Shown: in pieces, positions 18,082 to 26,822 of the stretch
Layout: each line of letters begins with the position of its first letter
Position numbering within the stretch: the first letter of the stretch is position 1
Assembly (NCBI GenBank): GCA_025054835.1
Contig: JANWZQ010000063.1
Coordinates: forward strand, 1-48,155
DNA: 48,155 bases
From: Chthonomonadaceae bacterium
GTDB taxonomy: Bacteria > Armatimonadota > Chthonomonadetes > Chthonomonadales > Chthonomonadaceae
Reading direction: 5' to 3'
Made by a program: the position numbers and the translations under genes
The notes under the pieces: generated by a model
What the model was told of the DNA's origin: nothing
Database searches by the model: none
Seen by the model: only the letters and a program-made list of their open reading frames with translations

Positions 18082-19773
18082 TCAGGCTGCCACAGGCTGC
18101 TCGCTCTTCAGCAATGCTGCAGCCTCACCCTCCATCCCCAGTTGTTGCAGCAATCGCAATGCCTCCTCCCGGAGGTCTGCCCGACCCGGTTGCTGACGCA
18201 CCGCAACCAGCAGCGCAGCCACACGTTGCTCGGCAAAGAAGCGGTCTTCGTGCACGGGAAGCACACTGCGTTGTTCTGGAGAGGGAGGCGGATACAGTTC
18301 CCCTTCTCCCAGAATGTACGCCGCAATGCGGTCCAGGTCGGCGTCACGCCCCGGAGCCAGTTCCGCTGTGCTCTCATAGCTCAGTTGCGCCGAACAGAAA
18401 TCCCTGCCGACCTTCACGCCCCGCACCGGCACGCAGAGCCCGTAGAAGATACGATAGACGAATCGGTAGGCCATCCGTTTGATCTCCGGGTCCCGCGGCA
18501 GCATCATCACGCGCGCCATTGTGTCCGGTATCTGTGCCAGATCCGTGATCTCATAGGTGAAGCCAGCGTTCTTGTAGATCCCGATGCCGGCATGCACCAC
18601 CGGGATCCCCTCGCATGCCATCTCCAGACCGGCCGTAGAACCGTAGACCAGGCCGACAGACGCCATGTCCATCAGGGAATAGGTGCTGATTGGTTCCTCG
18701 GGCAGGATCAGGCGCACATTGGCTGGCAGATCAGGACCTTTCAACGCCCGGAGTTGCTGCAGGTTCCGGTCATCCACCCGGGCATGCTCGGCCTCATTGG
18801 GATGTACCCGGATCACCAGTGTGTACTCCGGGTGCCCGCGGAACCACTCGACCGTGTGCCGGATCCAGTCGATCTGCTTCACGGTGCGCTCCCGATCATA
18901 GAGGGAGCCCTCGCAATCCGAACTGGTGCAGAGCAACGCGACCGGCTGATCCGGCAGACGCATCGCCTCGCGCACCGCCTGCAGGTCCTGCGGCGACGGA
19001 CTGTACGCCACCCAGTTCATGTTGCGGCCTTTGCGGCGTTGTATCAGCAACTTCTCAACCGCCCGCAACTCTGCAGGCGTGAGCGGTACATCCTTCCAGT
19101 TGCTCCACTGATAGCGATACTGCTCCATGTCGTTGACCATCGCGTTGGCGTTCAGCACGATGGTGTTGTCCATCCACCCGCGCTCATGCGTCACATACCG
19201 GATGCCCCGCGCCCGGGCGGTCTCCACAGCCACGCGATGCAGGAAGAAAGTACCGTTGAGCGTGACCAGCACATCTGGCGCAAAACGGTCGAAGACACGT
19301 GGCAGGGCGCGCACCGCCAGCGCGGCCCCGTACAGGTAATTCCGGTAGGTCGCAATAACCTCCGGGCGGTTCAGATCCGGCTCCAGCGTGTGCCAGTAGG
19401 AGACCATGTCCGGCCAGATCCATTCCCCCAGAGGGAGGTCCTGCCACAACGTCGCGGGCAGTGCCTCCGCAGGTAACCCTGCCACCCATTCCTGCAGCTC
19501 CTGCTGTTCTTCCAGTGATAGCACATCCTGAAAGAAGGATGCCGGCAGGCGAAACGTCTGCGGCATGAGCCATGTCACCTGCCGGCACTGCGTACAGACC
19601 GATCCGTCACGCCGCCCGGTGCGTTGCGGCTCCATACCGCAATCCGGCAGGCCGTTACATCCCACAAAGTGCACCGTATGCCCGCGCTGTCGCAACGCAT
19701 AGGCCACGGTCACCTCCCAGAGCAGGTGCGGTTGCCACAGCGAATAGGGGCTGAAAAACAGGATCCGTTTCAT
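18082..19773 (-). CDS. KpsS-like capsule polysaccharide biosynthesis/glycosyltransferase protein
   Basis: The 563-residue protein begins KRILFFSPYSLWQPH and has a GT-B-like layout: an N-terminal nucleotide-fold half, then FAPDVLVTLNGTFF, ARGIRYVTHERGW, YTLVIRVHPNEAEH and VGLVYGSTAGLEMACEGIPVV. The HERG..., RVHPNE and GSTAGLE elements match the KpsS/LipB-type capsule export family and related TDP-sugar transferases. A CxxC (VCTQCRQ) near residue 60 could bind metal. The C-terminal 80 residues are helical, possibly TPR-like. It is the last gene of the nonulosonate locus and probably transfers or handles that glycan. GAGGA precedes the ATG. Donor specificity is unknown. Confidence 0.7.
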   Translation of the reverse strand: MKRILFFSPYSLWQPHLLWEVTVAYALRQRGHTVHFVGCNGLPDCGMEPQRTGRRDGSVCTQCRQVTWLMPQTFRLPASFFQDVLSLEEQQELQEWVAGLPAEALPATLWQDLPLGEWIWPDMVSYWHTLEPDLNRPEVIATYRNYLYGAALAVRALPRVFDRFAPDVLVTLNGTFFLHRVAVETARARGIRYVTHERGWMDNTIVLNANAMVNDMEQYRYQWSNWKDVPLTPAELRAVEKLLIQRRKGRNMNWVAYSPSPQDLQAVREAMRLPDQPVALLCTSSDCEGSLYDRERTVKQIDWIRHTVEWFRGHPEYTLVIRVHPNEAEHARVDDRNLQQLRALKGPDLPANVRLILPEEPISTYSLMDMASVGLVYGSTAGLEMACEGIPVVHAGIGIYKNAGFTYEITDLAQIPDTMARVMMLPRDPEIKRMAYRFVYRIFYGLCVPVRGVKVGRDFCSAQLSYESTAELAPGRDADLDRIAAYILGEGELYPPPSPEQRSVLPVHEDRFFAEQRVAALLVAVRQQPGRADLREEALRLLQQLGMEGEAAALLKSEQPVAA

Positions 19774-19834
19774 TCCGCTGTCCTCACAGGATATGAGTCA
19801 AAGCGCGCTCCTCATCGGGAAGCCTGCGGGAAGA

Positions 19835-20584
19835 TCAGGCCGCGCGCAGGGCGGATGCCGCGTGAGCAACCCGGCGATCCTCCAGGCAGTCCAGCACGTC
19901 CTCCAGTGCCACCAGTCCCTCAGAGTTCGGAGGCACCTGCAGGAAAATTTCAGCCAGCTGCTGGTAGTCGCTCTGCGTCTCCAGCACAAGCCGCACGTCC
20001 GGGGAACGCAGGCGGATCGGCGCCGGGAGGCAGGCGCTCTCGAACCACTCCGGGTAGAGGGCAAGCCATTCCGACACGCGCCCGTCATACCCGGTGTCTT
20101 CCCTCACCGAGGCGAGCCGGGTCAGAGCGCGTACAGAGATCACCTCCGGCACCGTGCCCTCCGGCATCGGTTTCACGGTCACGTAGTCCATACCAGCATC
20201 CACTGCGTAACGCACACAGGCCTCCAGCATCCCCGACGACATCAACGGCTGACTGTCGTCGCACAGCGCCACCGCACCAACCCCGAACCCGTGAGCAACT
20301 GCCAGCCCGATCGAAACAGGATCGCCCTCAGGATGCGCACAGCAGTGCACCCTCTGGTGCGCGCAGAAATCTCGCAGGGGCCGATCCACCTCTCGATCGG
20401 TTGTGGCCACCACACAGTGCGTCACACATCGGGCCGCCTGAACCCGACGCAGCACCTGCTCCAGTACTGTCGTGCCGCCCAGAGGCAGCAGCGGGCGTCC
20501 CGGCAAGCCGGGTGTGTCCATGCGCGCCACAATCAGAGCGACCGCGCGCGCCGGGTGGAAAGTCCTTCTCATGAGCCTGCACAT
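19835..20584 (-). CDS. SpsF-like cytidylyltransferase paralogue with degenerate active site
   Basis: The fold matches the CMP-sugar synthetase/SpsF family: ALIVARMDTPGLPG at the start, LEQVLRRVQAA, VVATTDREVD and ALCDDSQPL. Compared with its neighbour at 22343-23062, the nucleotide-binding signature GSSRFPGK has become DTPGLPGR, losing the Ser-Arg pair and the PGK lysine. The metal-binding TADSPLLDP segment is also changed. It may be catalytically dead or use another substrate. I chose ATG 20584 (249 residues), which has GGGGTGA upstream. A GTG at 20608 overlapping the WbqC stop and an ATG at 20572 are alternatives. Confidence 0.75.
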   Translation of the reverse strand: MCRLMRRTFHPARAVALIVARMDTPGLPGRPLLPLGGTTVLEQVLRRVQAARCVTHCVVATTDREVDRPLRDFCAHQRVHCCAHPEGDPVSIGLAVAHGFGVGAVALCDDSQPLMSSGMLEACVRYAVDAGMDYVTVKPMPEGTVPEVISVRALTRLASVREDTGYDGRVSEWLALYPEWFESACLPAPIRLRSPDVRLVLETQSDYQQLAEIFLQVPPNSEGLVALEDVLDCLEDRRVAHAASALRAA

Positions 20585-20604
20585 TCCGTCACCCCATCCG
20601 GCTC

Positions 20605-21345
20605 TCACGCCTCCGGCGCCATGACAATACCTTCCGCTCCGGCGAGGGGCAGGCTCTCGCGCCGTCCGCTCAGGATCACCTTCAGGCTCTGGTTCCCTGC
20701 GTTGAACAGCAAATCGATCACAGACAGGTAGGGCATGAACTCACCATACTTCTGCGGGTAGACCGGATGGCAGTAGTGATGGAACCGGAGGGTAATCCCT
20801 GCTTCCACAAAAGGCGTTTCATCACACAGATAGTCCCGTGCGCCCGCTGCCGAGAGGAACTCACTGGCCCCGAAATACTGACAGAGCGCAATGATTAACC
20901 CCTCCCGCTTTCCCGGCAGGGGCGGGAGTTGCGAAGCCCGCACCAGTGTGGCCTGCACCCCGAGCAGATCACAGAGCACCTGGATGAACGCGCAGTTCAG
21001 TTCCGCCAGATACGTCCATTCCCGTTCGTAGAGCGCTCGCAGTGCGGGCGCGAACGTCGCAAAGTGCGGCGTGCTACGGTAGGCCATCTCGATCGTGCCC
21101 CAGTGCTTGCGCAACAGGTCCGCCCGGGGATCGATCTGTACCTCATGAATACGGCTCTCCAGACGACGCAGCACGGGCACGGTCAACCAGAGAGCCCCCT
21201 GTGCAGTCTTGATCCGGTTCCGTTGCTGCCAGGATTGCTTCTCGAACTGCACGGTATCCAGCAGCACAAAGACGTCACTCTGCGCGATCAGGTCGAAGTA
21301 GCCCATCCAGGGCAGATAGGTTGGTTGCATGATCACACACCGCAT
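20605..21345 (-). CDS. WbqC family protein
   Basis: The 246-residue protein shows the WbqC hallmark at its N-terminus (MQPTYLPWMGYFDLIAQSD), followed by LLDTVQFEKQSWQQRNRIK and the closing SVIDLLFNAG. WbqC-like proteins occur in O-antigen and other surface-glycan clusters, and some relatives work on acylated or aminated sugars; the exact reaction is not established. The ATG at 21345 overlaps the end of the PseG-like gene by 13 bases, so they are translationally coupled. It should be cytoplasmic. Its place between PseG and a cytidylyltransferase-like gene suggests a modification step in the nonulosonate pathway or its attachment. Confidence 0.88.
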   Translation of the reverse strand: MRCVIMQPTYLPWMGYFDLIAQSDVFVLLDTVQFEKQSWQQRNRIKTAQGALWLTVPVLRRLESRIHEVQIDPRADLLRKHWGTIEMAYRSTPHFATFAPALRALYEREWTYLAELNCAFIQVLCDLLGVQATLVRASQLPPLPGKREGLIIALCQYFGASEFLSAAGARDYLCDETPFVEAGITLRFHHYCHPVYPQKYGEFMPYLSVIDLLFNAGNQSLKVILSGRRESLPLAGAEGIVMAPEA

Positions 21346-22346
21346 GTCTGCCGCTCCCGTACCCGCTCCAGAATGCTCCCGGCCACTCGCAGACTTCCCC
21401 GACCATCAATCACAGCCTGCGCCCGATCCGCCATCTCCTGCCGCACGTCCGCCGCGTTCAACGCCTGTAATCCCTCCACCAGCGCCCGTTGCGTCAACTG
21501 CCCTGCGTGCCCCAGATAGTGCGTTGCCCCTGCGCGGTGCATGCAGAGCGCCTCCCGCTCCTGCGCCGTATTGACCGCGACGCTCAGGACAGGTAGCCCG
21601 GTCGATGCCGCCTCATGCAGCAGGCTGCCCGCCGCCAGGATCCCGACGTCCGCGCTCTCCATCAACTCCCGCACGTGAGCCACGTTATGCTGCAACTGCC
21701 ATCGGGGATCGCGTGCCACCTGCCGCGCCAGCCCCCCCGGGTCCGGGTAAGCCGCACCGATCAACACGGTCACACGCGTCACAGAAGCCGGTAGCTCCCC
21801 GGTCAGCCACGCGCACACCCGGGGTGTCAGTCCCTCCGGATCGCTCCCGCCAAACGCCAGCAACAGATGCTGCACCTCCCGCCGACACCGGCGTGGCGCC
21901 GGACACCAGAACGAACGACGCAGCAGAACGAACTCTCCACCGGTTAGATAACGCGTTGTCAGTGTACGGGCGTGTGTGAACCCGGTGCTCAGGTTCGGGC
22001 TCACCAGCAGATCGCAGTCGAACCTGTGAGGCGTATCGTCGTCCACACACACCAGCACTGCCCGAACCTGACGCAACCCCTGCAACTGCTCCGCAGCTGG
22101 CCGGTACAGATCCGCAAGCACCAGATCCGCATGCGGCAGGTTGCGTGCGATCCACGAGCCCTCTCCGGCTTCTGTGACATACTCCGGAATACGCCACGCC
22201 GGCACGGGCAGGGATACAGATCGCGTGACATACGTCACGACGGGATCCTGCCCGAGCTCCTCCAGAGCCTCCAGTATCGCGCAGGTCCGTGTCAGATGCC
22301 CCAGCCCGATCCGCTCGCCAGCGTCCACGCGCACGATAACGTTCAC
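21333..22346 (-). CDS. pseG: PseG/SpsG-like UDP-sugar hydrolase
   Basis: PseG removes UDP from the 2,4-diamino-trideoxy hexose precursor of pseudaminic acid. The 337-residue GT-B-type protein has the glycine-rich N-terminal loop RVDAGERIGLGHLTRT with the catalytic histidine, VLADLYRPAAEQL, LLLAFGGSDPEGLT and the nucleotide-binding GSLLHEAASTGLPVL. The start is GTG 22346, with AGGAGG eight bases upstream; it overlaps the cytidylyltransferase stop as GTGA. A much longer reading frame exists upstream but lacks family similarity. It fits SpsG of spore-coat clusters as well as PseG, so the exact sugar is not proven. Confidence 0.9.
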   Translation of the reverse strand: MNVIVRVDAGERIGLGHLTRTCAILEALEELGQDPVVTYVTRSVSLPVPAWRIPEYVTEAGEGSWIARNLPHADLVLADLYRPAAEQLQGLRQVRAVLVCVDDDTPHRFDCDLLVSPNLSTGFTHARTLTTRYLTGGEFVLLRRSFWCPAPRRCRREVQHLLLAFGGSDPEGLTPRVCAWLTGELPASVTRVTVLIGAAYPDPGGLARQVARDPRWQLQHNVAHVRELMESADVGILAAGSLLHEAASTGLPVLSVAVNTAQEREALCMHRAGATHYLGHAGQLTQRALVEGLQALNAADVRQEMADRAQAVIDGRGSLRVAGSILERVRERQTCGV

Positions 22347-23062
22347 GCTACCTGCCTCCTCTGCGCGATCGACAGAAGGTCCGCGTACTGCCGGATCAGA
22401 GCCACGATTTCGGAGGTACGCATCTGCATGACCTCCCCATCTGTGAGCGCGAAAAGGCGACAGAAAAGGCGGTAGTCCTGCTCCGTGTCCAGCGTGATGC
22501 GCCAGTCTGGCAGATGCAATCCAGCGGGTGGATCCAGCAAGCACAGGCGAAACAGCGCCGGGTGCTCTGTGAAATAGGTGATCACATGCTCCCGATCCTG
22601 CGGGCGTGTAGCGCTTTCAAAGGCGCACTCCAGAGCCGCAAATGTGAACGTCTCCTGCCCGATCCCTGCCGGTAAATCACGGCAGCACACGTAATCCGCC
22701 TCTCCCTGCAGTTGCGTGGCAATCACAGCGTCCAGGATCTCTGGATCCAGCAGGGGACTGTCGGCAGTCACGCGCACAATCACGTCTGCCCGGTACAGCA
22801 ACGCGCACTGATAGTAGCGCTCCAGCACATCGCGTTCACTACCACGGAAGCATGCAATTCGCGCCTGCTGGCACCACTCCGTAATCGGGTCGTCCTGCTC
22901 CAGGTAGGACGTGGCCACAACCATCTCGCCATGCAAATGGCTCTGTCGCACACGTTGCAGCACCCGCTCCAGAACCGGCTGCCCTCCCAGCGGGCGCATC
23001 ACCTTGCCAGGGAACCGGGAGGAACCCATGCGGGCCTGCACGATCGTTACCACACGCATCAT
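22343..23062 (-). CDS. SpsF/PseF-like CMP-nonulosonate cytidylyltransferase
   Basis: The 239-residue protein has an intact CMP-sugar synthetase signature: VTIVQARMGSSRFPGKVM, then VLERVLQRV, VVATSYLEQDD and VIVRVTADSPLLDPEI. It should activate a nonulosonic acid with CTP, giving the CMP-sugar used by the transferase. SpsF of Bacillus is the closest type by motif. The ATG overlaps the aminotransferase stop as ATGA and is preceded by GGGGGAA. The gene order (synthase, aminotransferase, SpsF, PseG) mirrors known Sps and Pse operons. Confidence 0.9.
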   Translation of the reverse strand: MMRVVTIVQARMGSSRFPGKVMRPLGGQPVLERVLQRVRQSHLHGEMVVATSYLEQDDPITEWCQQARIACFRGSERDVLERYYQCALLYRADVIVRVTADSPLLDPEILDAVIATQLQGEADYVCCRDLPAGIGQETFTFAALECAFESATRPQDREHVITYFTEHPALFRLCLLDPPAGLHLPDWRITLDTEQDYRLFCRLFALTDGEVMQMRTSEIVALIRQYADLLSIAQRRQVA

Positions 23063-24165
23063 GATTCCCCCTGAGTCACTGTGGCAATTACAGCAGGCAA
23101 CAGACGCTCAACGTCTGCGTCGGTCAGGCCGGGATGCAGTGGCACGCTGAGCAGGGAACGCACGCAGGCAATCGTACCGGGGAAATCCGTATCGGGTAAG
23201 TCCAGCAGCCAGTGCAACGGCGGGTAGACCCCGCGACCGGCCTGTATCTGCAGGTCGCGCAGGCGCTCGATTACCCGCACCACCGGCCGTTCCACGCGAA
23301 TGAGGTAGCGGAAGAACACACTGGAACGATCGTCCGGCACATCCGGGCAGGTGATCCCCGCCTCCCGAAATGCCGCCGTGTAACGGCGTGCCAGTTGCTG
23401 CCGGCGGGTGATGAAATGCTCCAGCTGCTCCAGCTGGCTCATGCCAAGCGCAGCCTGCAGAGCGCTCATGCGGTAGCTCCCTGCCAGCGCGTAACGCCCT
23501 CGCAGGCTCTCCGGCGGTGCGGTTCGCCATGCCTCCATCGAGGCACCGTAACAGGTGAAGCGGCGGGCTCGCTCCACATACCCGGCATCATTGGAGACAA
23601 TCATCCCTCCCTGATCACAGCTGATCATCTTGGAGGCGTGCAGCGAGCAGACGCCAATCGTGCCGAAGCTTCCCGCGCGCCGACCGCCCACCTCGGCTCC
23701 GAACGACAGCGTGAAGTCCTCGATGACCGGGACACCGAAGTCCGCCTCGGTAACCGGCAGAACGGTGCCGAACATCTGCGTCACCAGAACGGCCCGGGTG
23801 CGCCGCGTGATCCGGCGACGCACCGCATCCGGGCATAGATGGAACTGTGCGGCTTCCACCGCGCACACGTTGTCCACCAGCACGGGCGTTGCCCCGCAGA
23901 ACTGCACCGCGTGCAACAGGGCGATACAGGTGTAGGACGGCAGGATCACCTCATCGCCCGGCCCGACGCCCAGCGCATGCAACGCCACGTGCAAAGCCGA
24001 GGTGCCGGAGTTGACTGCCACGCCCCATCGGGCCCCCACGCAATCCGCAAAGGCCCGTTCAAATCGTGCAACCTCGCAATCGTCCTCCAGCAGGCCCTCA
24101 TCGATCCGGCGCTTCAGGTACCGCGCGTCGCATGCTGTGATATGCGGTTGCACCAGATGGATCAC
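23059..24165 (-). CDS. DegT/DnrJ/EryC1 family PLP sugar aminotransferase (PseC/SpsC-like)
   Basis: The enzyme would aminate a 4-keto-hexose nucleotide. The 368 residues carry NSGTSALHVALHALGVGPGDEV, the PLP-stacking region PSYTCIALLHAVQF, VIEDFTLSFGA and the Schiff-base lysine K179 in SLHASKMISCDQGG. GTG 24165 is chosen because GAGGGGAG stands six bases before it and it overlaps the preceding stop as GTGA; an ATG at 24198 lacks such a site. Position between the synthase and SpsF points to the amino step of nonulosonate synthesis. The nucleotide sugar (UDP or GDP) cannot be read from sequence. Confidence 0.9.
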   Translation of the reverse strand: MIHLVQPHITACDARYLKRRIDEGLLEDDCEVARFERAFADCVGARWGVAVNSGTSALHVALHALGVGPGDEVILPSYTCIALLHAVQFCGATPVLVDNVCAVEAAQFHLCPDAVRRRITRRTRAVLVTQMFGTVLPVTEADFGVPVIEDFTLSFGAEVGGRRAGSFGTIGVCSLHASKMISCDQGGMIVSNDAGYVERARRFTCYGASMEAWRTAPPESLRGRYALAGSYRMSALQAALGMSQLEQLEHFITRRQQLARRYTAAFREAGITCPDVPDDRSSVFFRYLIRVERPVVRVIERLRDLQIQAGRGVYPPLHWLLDLPDTDFPGTIACVRSLLSVPLHPGLTDADVERLLPAVIATVTQGES

Positions 24166-25337
24166 TCCACGCTCCCCTCTGCCAGCAGATGCCTCCACTG
24201 CAGGCCCTCCCCTACCGCGAGGGACCGCACAGCACGCGCTCCCAGAACAACCTCCCAGTAGCGGGGATGCAGCCCCGGCGTCAGGTTGCGTTCGGAGCGC
24301 AGGATCCGCAGATTGTCGGGCGAGAGCACTTCTCCCGGCGCGATCGCGCGGATCGCATGGATGCTCCGCCGATCGCAGGGGTAGTACTCCGCTTCCGCCG
24401 GCATGATCTCTTTGCGCCCGTGCCCCAGAACAGCGCGCACGGCGCCCGCTCCAAAGCGTTCCTGCACTGCAGACATGCGTTCCGCATCCGGCAATGCTTC
24501 CACCTCCCGAACCCGACGCGCCATGGTCTTCAGCTCCGCAGGCTCCAGCGCAAACGAATGGTCCGGACCATGTAGATCCCGGCTCAATGTGAAGTGCTTC
24601 TCGATCACCGCGGCCCCGGCTGCAACGGCTACCGCAGGCACCAACTCACAATCCATCGTATGATCCGAATAGCCGACAGGTACTCCGAAGGCCCGACGCA
24701 TTGTTTCGATCACCGCGAGGTTGGCCTGTTCCGGTGGAGTCGGGTAACCCGAGACGCACTGCAACAGAGAGACCTGCGCGCGCGGGTTCACGGCCCGTAT
24801 GGCCTGCATCGCCTCCTCCACATCGGCGAGCGTGCTGACCCCCGTGGAGCAGAACAGAGGCAACCCGGTTCTGGCAGCGGCACGCAACAATGGCAGGTGT
24901 GTCAGCTCCGGAGAAGCGATTTTCAGTGCTGTCACCCCCAGACTGGCCAGCATGCACACGGCCTCTTCGTCGAAAGGCGTGCACAGAAACCGCAACCCGC
25001 ATCGATGTGCGTGGTCCCGCAGCTCGGGCAGCCATTCCACAGGCAGCTGGTTCTGCTCGAGCACTGCGAAGAAGTCCACCTTTCCCATCGGGGTCATCAC
25101 TTCCCCGCAGTTAGGCGGGTAGAGCCATTCGGCACGAAACGCCTGGAACTTCACCGCATCCATACCCGCTTCTGCAGCAACTTCGATCAGGTGCCGGGCC
25201 AGGCTCAGGTCGCGATTATGGTTGCTGCCCACCTCGCCAATCAACAGCACCGACGCGTCATTGCCCGCAGTGCGTTGCCCCGAATGGACCGGTGCTTCCT
25301 GTCCTGCTATACTCTCTTCATGTTGCGTGCGCATCAC
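24162..25337 (-). CDS. Nonulosonic acid synthase, NeuB/PseI family
   Basis: This enzyme condenses a hexosamine-type sugar with phosphoenolpyruvate to make the nine-carbon acid. The TIM-barrel covers about residues 28-285 with GEVGSNHNRDLSLA, DAVKFQAFRAEWLY, FLCTPFDEEAV, LKIASPELTH and the metal-site EKHFTLSRDLHGPDHSF. A C-terminal SAF (antifreeze-like) domain covers about 320-390 (RSIHAIRAIAPGEVLSPDNLR). Sialic, pseudaminic and legionaminic synthases share these features; the neighbouring PseG-type hydrolase favours a pseudaminic- or legionaminic-like product. The start is GTG 25337 or the adjacent ATG 25334, after AAGGG. Confidence 0.93.
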   Translation of the reverse strand: MMRTQHEESIAGQEAPVHSGQRTAGNDASVLLIGEVGSNHNRDLSLARHLIEVAAEAGMDAVKFQAFRAEWLYPPNCGEVMTPMGKVDFFAVLEQNQLPVEWLPELRDHAHRCGLRFLCTPFDEEAVCMLASLGVTALKIASPELTHLPLLRAAARTGLPLFCSTGVSTLADVEEAMQAIRAVNPRAQVSLLQCVSGYPTPPEQANLAVIETMRRAFGVPVGYSDHTMDCELVPAVAVAAGAAVIEKHFTLSRDLHGPDHSFALEPAELKTMARRVREVEALPDAERMSAVQERFGAGAVRAVLGHGRKEIMPAEAEYYPCDRRSIHAIRAIAPGEVLSPDNLRILRSERNLTPGLHPRYWEVVLGARAVRSLAVGEGLQWRHLLAEGSVE

Positions 25338-25352
25338 CTACCGCCCTTCTGA

Positions 25353-26033
25353 CTACCGCTCCAGCGTGACCAGCCAGTCGTACTGCTCGATCTGCCCCCC
25401 TCGATAGGTCGTGACATACCGATCGATCCAGACCTGCTGGAAGTTCAGACGGAAGATTTGCTCGACTTCTGCCCGCGTGTAGCCGTGATGCACCAGCGGC
25501 GGATTGGAGAGTACCCGGAAGTCCCGATCGCTGGCGAACAGGAACAACCCGCGCCCTCCGGGGCACAGCAGGCGATGTGCGCTCCGCACCGCCCGGGCTG
25601 CAGTCTCTGGATCCACGCACTCCAGCACGCCCACACAGAGGATCAGATGAAAGCTCTGCGACGGAAAGTCCAGCTCTTCCCCGACGTCAGCTACCTGCAA
25701 GCAGGCCTGCAACCCGGCCTCCTGCAACTTCTGCTGCGCGCTGGCCACCCCTACCGGAGAGAGATCGACGCCTGTAGTGATAAAGCCTTCTGCAGCCAGA
25801 AATACCGTGTTGGTCCCGCTACCGCACCCCAGGTCCAGCACACGCGTCTGCCCGCGCACCTCCGGTGGATAGTGACGAAAGCAGAATTGAATGACCTTCT
25901 CATGCGGGTACTTCGGACTGCGATGCCGGTTCCACTCATCCCAGAAGTGCCGGGAATTGCTCGATGCCCCGGGACCTCTCTGCACGTCCAGCGTCGGCAT
26001 GTGCGTGCTACCCCCATGCAGTGCACATTCCAC
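25353..26033 (-). CDS. SAM-dependent class I methyltransferase
   Basis: The 226-residue protein has a Rossmann-type SAM site at about residues 64-72 (VLDLGCGSGTNT), an acidic residue after the second strand (GVDLSP), and LILCVGVLECVDPE before the fourth strand. GTG 26033 is preceded by GAGGAA inside the end of the previous gene, which decides this start over ATG 26000. It is closely related in layout to the methyltransferase just upstream: both share a W-E/A-W..R...YP.E motif before the SAM loop and a D/Y-WL(V/I)T ending. O- or N-methylation of the glycan made by the locus is a reasonable guess, not shown. Confidence 0.88.
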   Translation of the reverse strand: MECALHGGSTHMPTLDVQRGPGASSNSRHFWDEWNRHRSPKYPHEKVIQFCFRHYPPEVRGQTRVLDLGCGSGTNTVFLAAEGFITTGVDLSPVGVASAQQKLQEAGLQACLQVADVGEELDFPSQSFHLILCVGVLECVDPETAARAVRSAHRLLCPGGRGLFLFASDRDFRVLSNPPLVHHGYTRAEVEQIFRLNFQQVWIDRYVTTYRGGQIEQYDWLVTLER

Positions 26034-26035
26034 CG

Positions 26036-26713
26036 CTATTTCCTCACTGTGATCAACCAGTCGGAGTTGCGCTTCCGGCGTGCGTCGAAAGTTGTCTCTG
26101 TGAGCTCGTAGCGCACCTCCCGGAACGCAGCGAAGAGTGGAGCGACCTCCTCCTCTGGCAGGAAACGCTGCACCAGACCATACTCATTGGTCTCTTCGAT
26201 AGTCAGTCGGAACGTGTGCGGGGCCAGCGGATCCCCTTTGCCATACCGGTAATCCCGATCAGAACGCAGGATAACAAAGGCCACACCGTCGGGCCGGAGC
26301 ACACGGTGGAGCTCGGCTACTGCACGGGGCAACGCTTCGTTGTCGGCGTAACAGAACACGCCTGCACTGATTGCGCCGTGAAACCAGTGATCCGGGAAAG
26401 GCAGCTGCGTCATCTCTGCCCGGCAGAGTTCCGCAGAGAACCCTGCCTCCTGCAGCATGCGTTCGGTCTGGAACAACCCTTCCGTGGAAATATCGACCCC
26501 GAAAGCCTGAAAACCCAGTTCACACAGCAAACGCGTGTGCCTCCCCCCGCCAACCCCGATGTCCAGAATGCGACACGTGGCGCGTTCCTCCACGGCAAAG
26601 TGCGTCATGAGAAAGCGAACCACGTGTTCGTTGGGATAGCGGGGCCGGAAGCGGGGCAGGGCGTGCAGAGCGTCCCAGTGTTGTTGCAGCGTCTCTAATT
26701 CCACCGGCGTCAC
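26036..26713 (-). CDS. SAM-dependent class I methyltransferase (tandem paralogue)
   Basis: About 225 residues from GTG 26713; another GTG at 26704 has AGGTGA close by and is equally possible. Upstream in-frame codons run into rpoN and are not supported. SAM-binding elements are RILDIGVGGGRHTRLL, GVDISTEGL and GAISAGVFCYADNEALP. The arrangement and ends match the next gene, so the two arose by tandem duplication, with considerable divergence. It is the first gene after rpoN, 109 bases downstream, and probably continues the same transcript. Substrate unknown. Confidence 0.85.
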   Translation of the reverse strand: MTPVELETLQQHWDALHALPRFRPRYPNEHVVRFLMTHFAVEERATCRILDIGVGGGRHTRLLCELGFQAFGVDISTEGLFQTERMLQEAGFSAELCRAEMTQLPFPDHWFHGAISAGVFCYADNEALPRAVAELHRVLRPDGVAFVILRSDRDYRYGKGDPLAPHTFRLTIEETNEYGLVQRFLPEEEVAPLFAAFREVRYELTETTFDARRKRNSDWLITVRK

Positions 26714-26822
26714 CTGACCTGGAGAGGTAGTTACACCGGTATTATTGGCAGGGAGAGAGGAAAACGCGAGGGAGCAGAGAGCGCGAATGAGATAAGAGCA
26801 GGAGAGCGGATGCTCTGAAGCG

